This document shows, one piece after another, positions 6,960 to 15,710 of a stretch of DNA of 64,000 nt. The position numbers and the translations under genes are program-made. The DNA comes from Streptomyces sp. DH-12 (GTDB lineage Bacteria > Actinomycetota > Actinomycetes > Streptomycetales > Streptomycetaceae), in the NCBI RefSeq assembly GCF_002899455.1, contig NZ_PPFB01000001.1:5803001-5867000 (forward strand), written 5' to 3'. A model generated the notes under the pieces. The model saw nothing but the letters and a program-made list of their open reading frames with translations, had not been told where the DNA came from and made no database searches. Within the stretch, counting starts at the first letter, position 1. Every line of letters begins with the position of its first letter.

Positions 6960-8677
6960 AGTCACCCGAAGAGCTCCGCAGCCACCAGTGGTACGGCACG
7001 GACGGACTGCGCTCCTTCAGCCACCGTGCCCGCACCCGCCAGCTCGGTTACCTGCCCGAGGAGCACCTGGGCAAGCCGGTCGTGGCGATCCTCAACACCT
7101 GGTCCGACATCAACCCCTGCCACGTCCACCTGCGCGACCGCGCCCAGGCCGTCAAGCGCGGGGTGTGGCAGGCGGGCGGCTTCCCGCTGGAGTTCCCGGT
7201 CTCCACTCTCAGCGAGACCTTCCAGAAGCCGACCCCCATGCTCTACCGCAACCTCCTCGCCATGGAGACCGAGGAGCTGCTGCGCTCCTACCCGGTCGAC
7301 GGGGCCGTGCTGATGGGCGGCTGCGACAAGTCCACGCCCGCCCTGCTCATGGGCGCCGCCAGCGCCGGCCTGCCCGCCGTGTTCGTGCCCGCCGGGCCCA
7401 TGCTGCCCGGGCACTGGCGCGGTGAGACCCTCGGCTCGGGCACCGACATGTGGAAGTACTGGGACGACAAGCGGGCCGGCGTCATCGGCGACTGCGAGAT
7501 GCAGGAGCTGGAGAGCGGCCTGGCCCGCTCGCCCGGCCACTGCATGACGATGGGCACCGCGTCCACGCTGACCGCCGCCGCCGAGGCGCTCGGCGTCACC
7601 GTCCCGGGCGCGTCCAGCATCCCGGCCGTCGACTCCGGGCACGACCGGATGGCCGCGAAGGCCGGCATGACGATCGTCGACCTCATCCGCGAGGACCGCC
7701 GGATCGGCGACATCCTCACCGCGGACGCCTTCGAGGACGCCGTGACGACCGTCCTCGGGCTCGGCGGCTCCACCAACGCCGTCATCCACCTGATCGCCAT
7801 GGCCGGACGCGCGGGCGTGAAGCTCACCCTCGACGACTTCGACCGCATCGCCCGCACCGTCCCGGTGCTGGCCAACGTACGGCCCGGCGGGCAGACGTAC
7901 CTGATGGAGGACTTCCACTTCGCGGGCGGGCTGCCCGGGTTCCTCTCCCGGATCCCGGACCTGCTGCACCTGGACCGTCCCACCGTCTGCCACGACACCC
8001 TGCGCGAACAGCTCGCCGGCGCGCGGGTGCACGACGACGACGTCATCAGGACCCGCGACAACCCGGTCGCGGAGGAGGGCGGGGTCGCCGTGCTGCGCGG
8101 CAACCTCTGCCCCGACGGCGCCGTCATCAAGCACATCGCCGCCGAACCGCACCTGCTCCGGCACACCGGTCCCGCCGTCGTCTTCGACGACTACAAGGAG
8201 ATGCAGCGGACCATCGACGACCCGGCGCTGAACATCACCGCGGACAGCGTGCTGGTGCTGCGCAACGCGGGCCCCAAGGGCGGCCCGGGCATGCCCGAGT
8301 ACGGCATGCTGCCGCTGCCCGCCCACCTGCTCAAGCAGGGGGTGCGGGACATGGTCCGCATCTCCGACGCCCGTATGAGCGGCACGAGTTACGGCGCCTG
8401 CGTGCTGCACATCGCCCCCGAGTCGTACGTCGGCGGACCGCTCGCGCTGGTGCGCACCGGCGACCCGATCACCCTCGACGTCGAGAACCGCACCCTCACC
8501 CTCGACGTGGACGACGAGGAGCTGCGGCGCCGCCGCGCGGAGTGGACGCCGCCGCCCGCGCGCCACGAGCGCGGCTACGGCGCGCTCTACGACGACCAGA
8601 TCACCCAGGCCGACACCGGCTGCGACTTCGAGTTCCTCGCCCGCCCGGGCGCCGTCCAGGACCCGTACGCGGGCTGA
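6956..8677 (+). CDS. IlvD/Edd-family sugar-acid dehydratase, L-arabinonate dehydratase-like
   Basis: A 573-residue dehydratase of the IlvD/Edd family. Cluster ligands are visible as Cys55 in INPCHVHL, Cys123 in GGCDKSTP and Cys196 in GHCMTMG, the pattern of [2Fe-2S] sugar-acid dehydratases. GLGGSTNA and DARMSGTSYG are family signatures. Length and the WYGTDGLRSFSHRARTR opening match the pentonate branch (L-arabinonate or D-xylonate dehydratase) rather than the isoleucine-valine IlvD. The ATG at 6956 overlaps the previous stop. The substrate is inferred: L-arabinonate fits pectic arabinan, but galactonate or another aldonate is possible. Confidence 0.8.
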   Translation: MKSPEELRSHQWYGTDGLRSFSHRARTRQLGYLPEEHLGKPVVAILNTWSDINPCHVHLRDRAQAVKRGVWQAGGFPLEFPVSTLSETFQKPTPMLYRNLLAMETEELLRSYPVDGAVLMGGCDKSTPALLMGAASAGLPAVFVPAGPMLPGHWRGETLGSGTDMWKYWDDKRAGVIGDCEMQELESGLARSPGHCMTMGTASTLTAAAEALGVTVPGASSIPAVDSGHDRMAAKAGMTIVDLIREDRRIGDILTADAFEDAVTTVLGLGGSTNAVIHLIAMAGRAGVKLTLDDFDRIARTVPVLANVRPGGQTYLMEDFHFAGGLPGFLSRIPDLLHLDRPTVCHDTLREQLAGARVHDDDVIRTRDNPVAEEGGVAVLRGNLCPDGAVIKHIAAEPHLLRHTGPAVVFDDYKEMQRTIDDPALNITADSVLVLRNAGPKGGPGMPEYGMLPLPAHLLKQGVRDMVRISDARMSGTSYGACVLHIAPESYVGGPLALVRTGDPITLDVENRTLTLDVDDEELRRRRAEWTPPPARHERGYGALYDDQITQADTGCDFEFLARPGAVQDPYAG

Positions 8678-8716
8678 CCCGCCCGCCCGGGCGGAACCGG
8701 CCCCGCACACCCGTGC

Positions 8717-8729
8717 AGAAAGCGCTTCC
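8717..8729. promoter_or_regulatory. LacI-type operator before the ABC transporter operon
   Basis: GAAAGCGCTTCC at 8718-8729 is a near-perfect palindrome centred on GC, the standard form of a LacI/GalR operator. It lies about 70 bp before the first permease, in the 116-bp gap after the dehydratase. A small hairpin (CCGCCCG/CGGGCGG, 8679-8694) precedes it and may weaken read-through. No LacI gene is in the window. Confidence 0.55.
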
Positions 8730-8793
8730 TACCCGTCCACGCCACAGCCCCAGGCACCGCACAGCACGACGTACCGAGAAACGGAGAACAGTC

Positions 8794-9726
8794 ATGGCCC
8801 AAGCCGCAGCCGTGGCGAAACCGCCCGCGCCACCGAGGCGGCGCCGTGCCTCCGCCACACCCCGCCGACTTCCCTACCTGCTGATCGCGCCGGCCGCCCT
8901 GCTCATGCTGGGGTTCATCGCGTACCCGGTCCTCAGCGTCTTCTACTACAGCCTGCGGGACTACAACCCCACCAAACCCTGGCGGAACGGCTTCGCGGGA
9001 CTCGACAACTTCACCCGCATCTTCACCGAGGACCCCCTCTTCTGGGACACCCTCGTCTTCAGCGCCAAGTGGGTGTTCGTCGAGGTCGGCCTGCAACTGC
9101 TGTTCGGCCTCGCCCTCGCCCTCATCGTCAACCAGACCTTCGTGGGCCGGGCCCTCGGCCGCGCGCTGGTCTTCTCCCCGTGGGCCGTCTCCGGCGTGCT
9201 GACCTCCGCGATCTGGGTGCTGCTCTACAACTCCCAGACCGGCATCACCCGTTACCTCGCGGACCTGGGCATCGGCGAGTACGGCGTGAGCTGGCTGTCG
9301 GACACCTCCACGGTGTTCCCCGCGGCGGTCGTGGCCGACCTGTGGCGCGGCGTGCCCTTCTTCGCGATCCTCATCCTCGCCGACCTCCAGTCCGTCTCCA
9401 AGGACCTGTACGAGGCCGCCGAGGTGGACGGCGCCAGCCGCGTCAAGCAGTTCTGGCACATCACGCTGCCGCACCTGAAGGACGCCATCATCCTCTCCAC
9501 GCTGCTGCGCGCCGTGTGGGAGTTCAACAACGTCGACCTGCTCTACACGCTGACCGGGGGCGGACCCGCCGGCGCGACCACCACGCTGCCGCTGTACATC
9601 GCCAACACCTCCGTCGACGCCCATGACTTCGGCTACGCGTCGGCGCTGACCACGGTGGCGTTCGTGATCCTGCTCTTCTGCTCGATGGTCTACCTGCGGC
9701 TGAGCAAGTTCGGAGGCGAGAAGTGA
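8794..9726 (+). CDS. Carbohydrate ABC transporter permease, MalF/UgpA type
   Basis: A 310-residue inner-membrane permease. After a basic Pro-rich N-terminus, six transmembrane helices begin with LPYLLIAPAALLMLGFIAY. The coupling-loop signature EAAEVDGASRVKQFWHITLPHL (EAA motif) is at about residues 206-227. It forms a heterodimer with the next gene product. The ATG at 8794 follows a GGAGAAC ribosome site. Genes for the second permease, two sugar-modifying enzymes, a GH43 and the binding protein follow with 4-nt overlaps, so the cargo is probably an arabino- or galacturono-oligosaccharide (inference). Confidence 0.92.
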   Translation: MAQAAAVAKPPAPPRRRRASATPRRLPYLLIAPAALLMLGFIAYPVLSVFYYSLRDYNPTKPWRNGFAGLDNFTRIFTEDPLFWDTLVFSAKWVFVEVGLQLLFGLALALIVNQTFVGRALGRALVFSPWAVSGVLTSAIWVLLYNSQTGITRYLADLGIGEYGVSWLSDTSTVFPAAVVADLWRGVPFFAILILADLQSVSKDLYEAAEVDGASRVKQFWHITLPHLKDAIILSTLLRAVWEFNNVDLLYTLTGGGPAGATTTLPLYIANTSVDAHDFGYASALTTVAFVILLFCSMVYLRLSKFGGEK

Positions 9727-10619
9727 TCACCAAAGAGGCCACCGTGGCCGCCCCCGCCCCCGCGCCGGCCGTCCCCGAGCCGCCCCGGCCCGCGAAGCGG
9801 CACCGGGCCTGGGACGAGGCGCCCCGCTGGCAGATCTACCTGCCCCTCGGCGTCTACCTCGTCTTCACCCTCATCCCCTTCTACTGGATCCTGCTGTTCG
9901 CGCTCCGCCCGGCCGGCTCCACCTCGCTCGTGCCCTGGCCGATGACCACCGCCCACTTCGAGAAGGTGTGGACCGACCGAGGCTTCGCCACCTTCTTCCA
10001 GAACAGCGTGCTCGTCGGCGTCGTCACCCTGTTCATGACCACCCTGGTCGCCCTGGCCGGCGGCTACGCCCTCGCCCGGTTCGACTTCAGGATCAAGCGC
10101 GGGTTCATGCTGGCGCTGCTCTGCTCCCAGTTCGTGCCCGGCGCGTTGCTGCTCGTGCCGCTGTTCGAGATCTTCGCCGAACTGCAGATGATCAACTCCC
10201 TGGGCAGCGTCATCATCGCCGAGACGGTGTTCCAGCTGCCGCTGTCGATGATCCTGATCAGCAACTTCATCAAGAACGTGCCGTACTCCCTGGAGGAGGC
10301 CGCCTGGGTCGACGGCTGCAACCGGTTCCGGGCGTTCCGGGTGGTCGTCCTGCCGCTGCTGCGGCCCGGCCTGATCGCCGTCGGCTCCTTCGCCTTCGTG
10401 CACTCCTGGAACCACTTCCTGTTCGCCCTGATGTTCCTCAACAACCAGGAGAAGCAGACCATCCCGGTCGGCCTCAACACCCTGATGAGCGCGGACAGCG
10501 TCGACCTCGGCGCGCTCGCCGCGGGCGGCATCATCGCGGCCGTCCCCGTCGTGATCGTGTTCGCCTTCATCCAGAAGTGGCTGATCACCGGCTTCAGCGC
10601 GGGGGCGGTGAAGGGATGA
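9723..10619 (+). CDS. Carbohydrate ABC transporter permease, MalG/UgpE type
   Basis: A 298-residue partner permease with a basic cytoplasmic N-terminus, six helices starting at WQIYLPLGVYLVFTLIPFYW and the EAA loop EEAAWVDGCNRFRAFRVVVLPLL at about residue 193. Its GTG start overlaps the previous stop (GTGA). There is no ATPase gene in the operon. In Streptomyces such importers commonly share the MsiK ATPase encoded elsewhere, which is the likely arrangement here. Confidence 0.92.
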   Translation: MITKEATVAAPAPAPAVPEPPRPAKRHRAWDEAPRWQIYLPLGVYLVFTLIPFYWILLFALRPAGSTSLVPWPMTTAHFEKVWTDRGFATFFQNSVLVGVVTLFMTTLVALAGGYALARFDFRIKRGFMLALLCSQFVPGALLLVPLFEIFAELQMINSLGSVIIAETVFQLPLSMILISNFIKNVPYSLEEAAWVDGCNRFRAFRVVVLPLLRPGLIAVGSFAFVHSWNHFLFALMFLNNQEKQTIPVGLNTLMSADSVDLGALAAGGIIAAVPVVIVFAFIQKWLITGFSAGAVKG

Positions 10620-11800
10620 CCGCCTCGCCCGCCGCATCCGGCGCCCCGCTGCCCGTCGTCCTGGCCGGCGCCCGCGGCCACGGCCGCTGGCACGTGGAGA
10701 ACATCCGCCGCCTCCAGGCGAAGGGACGGGTACGGCTCGCCGGCATCTGCGAGCTGACCCCGCTCACCGAGGACGAGTTCGGCGGCGCCCTCCCCGAGCA
10801 GTCCGCCGACCTCGGCGCGCTCCTCGACGCCACCGGCGCCCGCGTCGCGGTCGTCTGCACCCCCATTCCCACCCACACCGGCCTCGCTCTCACCGCGGCC
10901 GAGCGGGGCGTGCACCTGCTGCTGGAGAAGCCCCCGGCCCCGTCGTACGCCGAGTTCCGCCGGATGGCGGACGGGGTCGCCGCGGCCGGGGTGGCCTGCC
11001 AGATCGGCTTCCAGTCGCTCGGCTCGCACGCCGTGCCCGCGATCCGCGGCCTGATCGCCGAGGGCGCCGTCGGCCGGGTGACGGGGATCGGCGGGGCCGG
11101 CGCCTGGGTGCGCCCCGAGGCGTACTTCCGCCGCGCGCCCTGGGCGGGCCGGCGACGCCTCGACGGCGTCGACGTGGTCGACGGGGCGCTCACCAACCCC
11201 CTCGCGCACGCCGTCGCCACCGCCCTCGCGCTCGCCGGGAGCACCCGCGCCGAGGACGTCGCCGGCATCGAGACCGAGCTGCTGCGCGCCAACGACATCG
11301 AGTCCGACGACACCTCCTGCGTCCGCGTCACCACCGTCCGGGGCGGCCCGGTCACCGTCGCCGCCACCCTGTGCGCGGAGCGGGCCGACGAGCCGTACGT
11401 GGTGGTGCACGGCACCAGCGGCCGGATCACCTTCTGGTACAGGCAGGACCGGGTCCTGCTCCAGCGCGCGGACCACGGCCCCGAGGAACTCCACTTCGGC
11501 CGCACCGACCTGCTGGAGAACCTCGTCGCGCACCTGGACGACGGCACGCCGCTGCTGGTCACCCCGGACGACACCGGCGCCTTCATGCGGGTCGTCGAGG
11601 CGATCCGCACCGCCCCCGACCCGGCCCCGCTGCCCGACGGCGCCTGGCGCCGCGTCCCCGGCGAGGACCGCCGGGTGGTGCCCGGCGTCGACGCCCTGGT
11701 CGCGGCCGCCGCGGAGCGCCTGTCCCTCTACTCCGAGCTGGGCGCCCCCTGGGCCCGGCCCGCCCACCACCGTCCGCCGAAAGAGGTGAGCACCCGATGA
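10616..11800 (+). CDS. Gfo/Idh/MocA-family oxidoreductase
   Basis: A 394-residue NAD(P)-dependent oxidoreductase. The N-terminal Rossmann part has VVLAGARGHGRWHVENI (residues 13-29), CTPIPTHTGLALTAAERGVHLLLEKPPA (the EKP motif at about 104) and IGFQS. The C-terminal substrate domain has DVVDGALTNPLAHAVATAL, with the conserved His of the family. It sits in an ATGA-overlapping string between permease and DUF6807 genes. Gfo/Idh proteins beside DUF6807 proteins are common in sugar operons and probably oxidise or epimerise an imported sugar; the substrate is unknown. Confidence 0.85.
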   Translation: MTASPAASGAPLPVVLAGARGHGRWHVENIRRLQAKGRVRLAGICELTPLTEDEFGGALPEQSADLGALLDATGARVAVVCTPIPTHTGLALTAAERGVHLLLEKPPAPSYAEFRRMADGVAAAGVACQIGFQSLGSHAVPAIRGLIAEGAVGRVTGIGGAGAWVRPEAYFRRAPWAGRRRLDGVDVVDGALTNPLAHAVATALALAGSTRAEDVAGIETELLRANDIESDDTSCVRVTTVRGGPVTVAATLCAERADEPYVVVHGTSGRITFWYRQDRVLLQRADHGPEELHFGRTDLLENLVAHLDDGTPLLVTPDDTGAFMRVVEAIRTAPDPAPLPDGAWRRVPGEDRRVVPGVDALVAAAAERLSLYSELGAPWARPAHHRPPKEVSTR

Positions 11801-12642
11801 CCGGAAACGACTCCGTGGTGCTGCGCGTCGCCGGCCGGCCCGTCGGCCGGTACGTCACCCGGCCGGAACTGCCGGCCCGGCTCTCCCCGCGGCCCTATCT
11901 GCACCCCGTCACCACCCTGGCCGGCACGGCGGTCACCGAGCTGAGCCCCGCCGACCACGCACACCACCTCGGCGTCGGTGTCGCCGTTCCCGACGTCGAG
12001 GGGTTCAACTTCTGGGGCGGCCGCACCTACGTCCGCGACCAGGGCCCCACCGAGCTGGACAACCACGGCGCCCAGCGGCACACCGCCTACCACCGGCGCG
12101 AGGCCGACGGCTTCACCGAGGAACTGCGCTGGACGGCCGCGCCCGGCGAACTGCTGCGCGAGCGGCGCACGGTCACCGCGACCGCGCTCTCCGACGGCGC
12201 GTGGGCCCTGGACCTCGCCTTCGCGCTCACCAACGTCACCGGACACCCGCTGTCCGTCGGCAGCCCCGCCACCAACGGCCGCCCCGGCGCCGCCTACGGG
12301 GGCTTCTTCTGGCGGGCCCGCAAGGAGGACGCGGCGCCGGACGTGTTCACCGCGGCGGCCGACGGCACGGACGCGGTGCACGGGCGGACCGCCGACTGGG
12401 TCGCCCTGGCCGGCTCCGCCTGGACCCTCGTGTTCGCCGCGGCCACCGAGGAGACCCGCCGCGACCCCTGGTTCGTGCGCACCGACGAGTACCCGGGGGT
12501 CGGCTCCTCCCTCGCGCACGACGCGCGGCTGCCGGTCCCGCCCGGGGAGACGGTGGAGCGCCGGGTCGTCACCGTCGTCGCCGACGGCCGCCTCGGCCGC
12601 GCGGAGGCGGCGGCCCTGGTCGCGAAGGCGGTGAACCCATGA
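11797..12642 (+). CDS. DUF6807 (PmoA-like) protein
   Basis: A 281-residue beta-rich soluble protein. The block RPYLHPVTTLAGTAVTELSP, then DHAHHLGVGVAVPDVEGFNFWGG, is the signature of the DUF6807 or PmoA-related family, which has no firmly established activity. The paired histidines of DHAHHLG and the ELDNHG segment could be a catalytic or metal site. The gene overlaps both neighbours by 4 nt, between the Gfo/Idh oxidoreductase and the GH43 enzyme, so it very likely handles the same imported sugar. No signal peptide is present. Confidence 0.8.
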   Translation: MTGNDSVVLRVAGRPVGRYVTRPELPARLSPRPYLHPVTTLAGTAVTELSPADHAHHLGVGVAVPDVEGFNFWGGRTYVRDQGPTELDNHGAQRHTAYHRREADGFTEELRWTAAPGELLRERRTVTATALSDGAWALDLAFALTNVTGHPLSVGSPATNGRPGAAYGGFFWRARKEDAAPDVFTAAADGTDAVHGRTADWVALAGSAWTLVFAAATEETRRDPWFVRTDEYPGVGSSLAHDARLPVPPGETVERRVVTVVADGRLGRAEAAALVAKAVNP

Positions 12643-14234
12643 GCGCCGGCCCGGCCGAACCCGTCTACCGCAACCCGGTCCTGAACGCCGACTGGTCCGA
12701 CCCCGACGTGATCCGCGTCGGCGACGACTTCTACCTCACCGCCTCCAGTTTCGGCCGCGTCCCCGGACTGCCCCTGCTGCACTCGCGCGACCTGGTCAAC
12801 TGGACCCTCGTCGGCCACGCCCTGCAACGCCTGGAACCCGAGAGCGAGTTCGCGGTGCCCCGGCACGACTGCGGGGTGTGGGCGCCGTCCCTGCGCCACC
12901 ACGACGGCCGCTTCTGGATCTTCTGGGGCGACCCCGACCAGGGCATCTTCCAGGTCAACGCCCCCGAGATCCGCGGCCCGTGGACCCGCCCGCACCTGAT
13001 CAAGGCCGGCAAAGGGCTGATCGACCCCTGCCCGCTGTGGGACGACGAGACCGGTGAGGCGTACCTCGTGCACGCCTGGGCCAGGTCCCGCTCCGGCGTC
13101 AAGAACCGTCTCACCGGCCACCGGATGCACCCGCACGGCACCGAACTCCTCGACGAGGGCAAGGTGATCGTCGACGGCGACCGCATCCCCGGCTGGTTCA
13201 CCCTCGAAGGGCCCAAGCTCTACCGGCACGACGGCTGGTTCTGGATCCTCGCCCCCGCCGGGGGAGTGGAGACCGGCTGGCAGGGCGCCTTCCGCTCCCG
13301 CGCCTTCTTCGGCCCGTACGAGGAGAAGGTGGTCCTGGAGCAGAAGGACACCGACGTCAACGGCCCGCACCAGGGCGGCTGGGTGCGCACCCCCTCCGGC
13401 GAGGACTGGTTCCTGCACTTCCAGCAGCGCGGCGCCTACGGCCGGGTCGTCCACCTCCAGCCGATGCGGTGGGACACGGACGGCTGGCCGGTGATGGGGG
13501 ACGACGGCGCTCCGGTCACCGAGCACCACCGGCCCGACCTGCCCCCGCAGCCGCCCGCCGCCCCCGCCACCGACGACGACTTCCCCGGCGGGCGCCCCGG
13601 CCGCCAGTGGCAGTGGACCGCCAACCCCCGGGACGGCTGGGCCACCCACCACTCCGCCGACGGACTGCGCCTCACCTGCGTCCGCACCGCCGACGCGCAC
13701 GACCTGCGGCTGCTGCCCCACGTCCTCACCCAGCGGCTGCCCGGCGCCCCGTGCACCGTCGAGGTGGACCTGCGGCTCGACGACGGCGAACCCGGGGCGC
13801 GCGCCGGGCTCGTGGTGCTCGGGGACGCCTACAGCTGGATCGGACTCGAGCGCGGCCCCGACGGCGCGGTGCGGCTGGTGCACCGGTTCGCCGAGACGGC
13901 GGCCATGGGGGCGCCTCCCACCTCTTCGGGGCAGTGGGGGAGGGAGCGGGACGCCGCACCCCCGCGCCCCGCTCCCGGCGGCCGGGCCCGGCTGCGCGTC
14001 GACATCGGCGCCGGCGCGCGCTGCCGCTTCTCGTACGACATCCACGACGTCACCGGGGACGGCGCCGGGGAGGGCTTCCGCCCCTCCGGTCAGGTCTTCG
14101 CCGCGACTCCCTGGCGCTGGGTCGGTGCTCTGCTCGGCCTGGTCGCCCTGGCGCTCACCGGACAGGGACACGCCGGTACCGCCACGTTCACGCAGTTCAG
14201 GATCCGTATCCAGGAGAAGAGAGCCGACCGATGA
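12639..14234 (+). CDS. Glycoside hydrolase family 43 enzyme
   Basis: A 531-residue intracellular enzyme (no signal peptide). The five-bladed propeller spans about residues 8-310, with catalytic base Asp21 in ADWSDPDVIRVGDDFYLTAS, the pKa-modulating Asp129 in LIDPCPLWDD and the acid Glu190 in FTLEGPKLYR. A C-terminal beta-sandwich follows (about 325-530), as in GH43 exo-acting xylosidases and arabinofuranosidases. It likely trims oligosaccharides imported by the adjacent transporter. The C-terminal domain contains a low-complexity stretch (about 424-444) encoded by a Streptomyces-type repeat at 13904-13945. It overlaps the binding-protein gene by 4 nt. Confidence 0.88.
   Translation: MSAGPAEPVYRNPVLNADWSDPDVIRVGDDFYLTASSFGRVPGLPLLHSRDLVNWTLVGHALQRLEPESEFAVPRHDCGVWAPSLRHHDGRFWIFWGDPDQGIFQVNAPEIRGPWTRPHLIKAGKGLIDPCPLWDDETGEAYLVHAWARSRSGVKNRLTGHRMHPHGTELLDEGKVIVDGDRIPGWFTLEGPKLYRHDGWFWILAPAGGVETGWQGAFRSRAFFGPYEEKVVLEQKDTDVNGPHQGGWVRTPSGEDWFLHFQQRGAYGRVVHLQPMRWDTDGWPVMGDDGAPVTEHHRPDLPPQPPAAPATDDDFPGGRPGRQWQWTANPRDGWATHHSADGLRLTCVRTADAHDLRLLPHVLTQRLPGAPCTVEVDLRLDDGEPGARAGLVVLGDAYSWIGLERGPDGAVRLVHRFAETAAMGAPPTSSGQWGRERDAAPPRPAPGGRARLRVDIGAGARCRFSYDIHDVTGDGAGEGFRPSGQVFAATPWRWVGALLGLVALALTGQGHAGTATFTQFRIRIQEKRADR
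13904..13945. repeat. Streptomyces-type short inverted repeat inside GH43
   Basis: CATGGGGGCG, then CCTCCCAC (13914-13921), a short CTTCGG-type loop and GTGGGGGAGG (13934-13943) form an inverted repeat of the kind scattered through Streptomyces chromosomes. Here it lies in frame inside a coding sequence and encodes a Gly/Pro/Ser-rich insert. Confidence 0.6.
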
Positions 14235-15595
14235 AGATCAGCATTCTCGGAAGAAGCACGGGCAGCGGGCGCCGCGGCAGGACGTCGGCGGCCGTCGCCC
14301 TCGGAGCGGTCCTCGCCCTGACCGCCACCGCCTGCGGGGACGACGGCAGCGGCGGGGGCGCGGGAGCCGAGGGCGACGGCACCGGGAAGATCGTCTTCTG
14401 GGACAACAACGGCGGTGTCCGCACCGACATCTGGAAGGAGATCATCGCCGACTTCGAGAAGGAGAACCCGGACATCGACGTCCAGTACGTCGGCATCGCC
14501 TCCACCGAGTACCAGTCCAAGGTCGACACCGCCATCCAGGGCGGCAGCATGCCGGACGTGGGCGGCATCAGCGCGTCGATGCTCGCGGGCTTCGCCGCCC
14601 AGGGCGCGCTGGAACCGCTGGACGAGCGGCTGGAGGGGTCGTCCCTCGACGGCAAGCTCAACAAGGACATGATCGAGTCGCTGCGGGCGGCCGGCGGCGG
14701 GGACGACCGGCTGTACTCCGTGCCGACCTCGGCCAACAACGGCGTGCTGTACTACCGCACCGACATGTTCGAGAAGGCGGGCCTTCAGGAGCCGACCACC
14801 TGGGACCGCTTCTTCGAGGCCGCGGAGAAGCTCACCGACAAGGGCGACAACCGCTTCGGCTACACCATCCGCGGCGGCGCCGGCTCCATCGCCCAGGCAC
14901 TGGACGCGATGTACGGGCAGTCCGGCATCACCTCGTTCTGGGACTCCACCGGCAAGAAGACCACGGTCAACGACCCGGAGAACGTGAAGGCGCTGGAGAA
15001 GTACGCGGGCCTGTTCAAGCGGGTCACCCCCGCCGCCGACCTCAACAACGACTTCACCAAGATGGTCGCGCAGTGGGATTCCGGCGAGATCGGGATGCTC
15101 AACCACAACCTCGGCTCCTACCAGGACCACGTGAAGGCGCTGGGCACGGAGAAGTTCCGGGGCATCCCGCAGCCGGTCGGCCCCGGCGGCAAGCGGGTGC
15201 AGGTCTCCAACCCGGTCGACGGCCTCGGCCTGTTCAAGAGCTCCTCGAACAAGGAGGCCGCCTGGAAGTTCATCGAGTTCGCCGTCTCCGCGCAGTCCAA
15301 CTCGAAGTTCAACGAGTCGGCGGGACAGGTGCCGGCGCACGCGGACGCCGCGAAGGACGCGTGGATCGCGAAGGCGGAGCCGACGAAGCTGGCCGCCGAG
15401 GCGCTGAGCGACGGGTCGACGACCATCGTGCAGCTGCCGTACTACCTGCCGGACTGGAACACCATCTCGAAGGCGGACAACGAGCCGACCTTCCAGAAGG
15501 TGCTGCTCGGGGACATGAGTGCGAAGGATTTCCTGGACGGTCTGGCCGAGCAGCTGAACGAGGCGCAGGCCGAGTGGGACGAGCAGATGAGTTGA
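14231..15595 (+). CDS. Sugar-binding lipoprotein of the ABC transporter
   Basis: A 454-residue extracellular solute-binding protein of the MalE type. The signal peptide ends in the lipobox LTATAC (Cys36 or nearby), followed by a Gly/Asp linker. The mature part starts with KIVFWDNNGGVRTDIWKEII and contains VPTSANNGVLYYRTDMFEKAG, the usual hinge-region motif. It would be anchored on the outer face of the membrane and deliver sugar to the permeases at 8794 and 9723. It is the last gene of the overlapping string. The 115 bp that follow include GCGCAGTTCCCCGCGCCCCT, a sequence I recognise as widespread in Streptomyces. Confidence 0.92.
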   Translation: MKISILGRSTGSGRRGRTSAAVALGAVLALTATACGDDGSGGGAGAEGDGTGKIVFWDNNGGVRTDIWKEIIADFEKENPDIDVQYVGIASTEYQSKVDTAIQGGSMPDVGGISASMLAGFAAQGALEPLDERLEGSSLDGKLNKDMIESLRAAGGGDDRLYSVPTSANNGVLYYRTDMFEKAGLQEPTTWDRFFEAAEKLTDKGDNRFGYTIRGGAGSIAQALDAMYGQSGITSFWDSTGKKTTVNDPENVKALEKYAGLFKRVTPAADLNNDFTKMVAQWDSGEIGMLNHNLGSYQDHVKALGTEKFRGIPQPVGPGGKRVQVSNPVDGLGLFKSSSNKEAAWKFIEFAVSAQSNSKFNESAGQVPAHADAAKDAWIAKAEPTKLAAEALSDGSTTIVQLPYYLPDWNTISKADNEPTFQKVLLGDMSAKDFLDGLAEQLNEAQAEWDEQMS

Positions 15596-15710
15596 GCGGT
15601 GCCTTCCGCCGGGGGCGGCCTGCGAGTGCGCGGGCCGCGGGCCGTCCCCGGCCGGGCGCGCAGTTCCCCGCGCCCCTGGTTCTGTCGGCCTTCGTGGAAA
15701 GGAACAGGTT

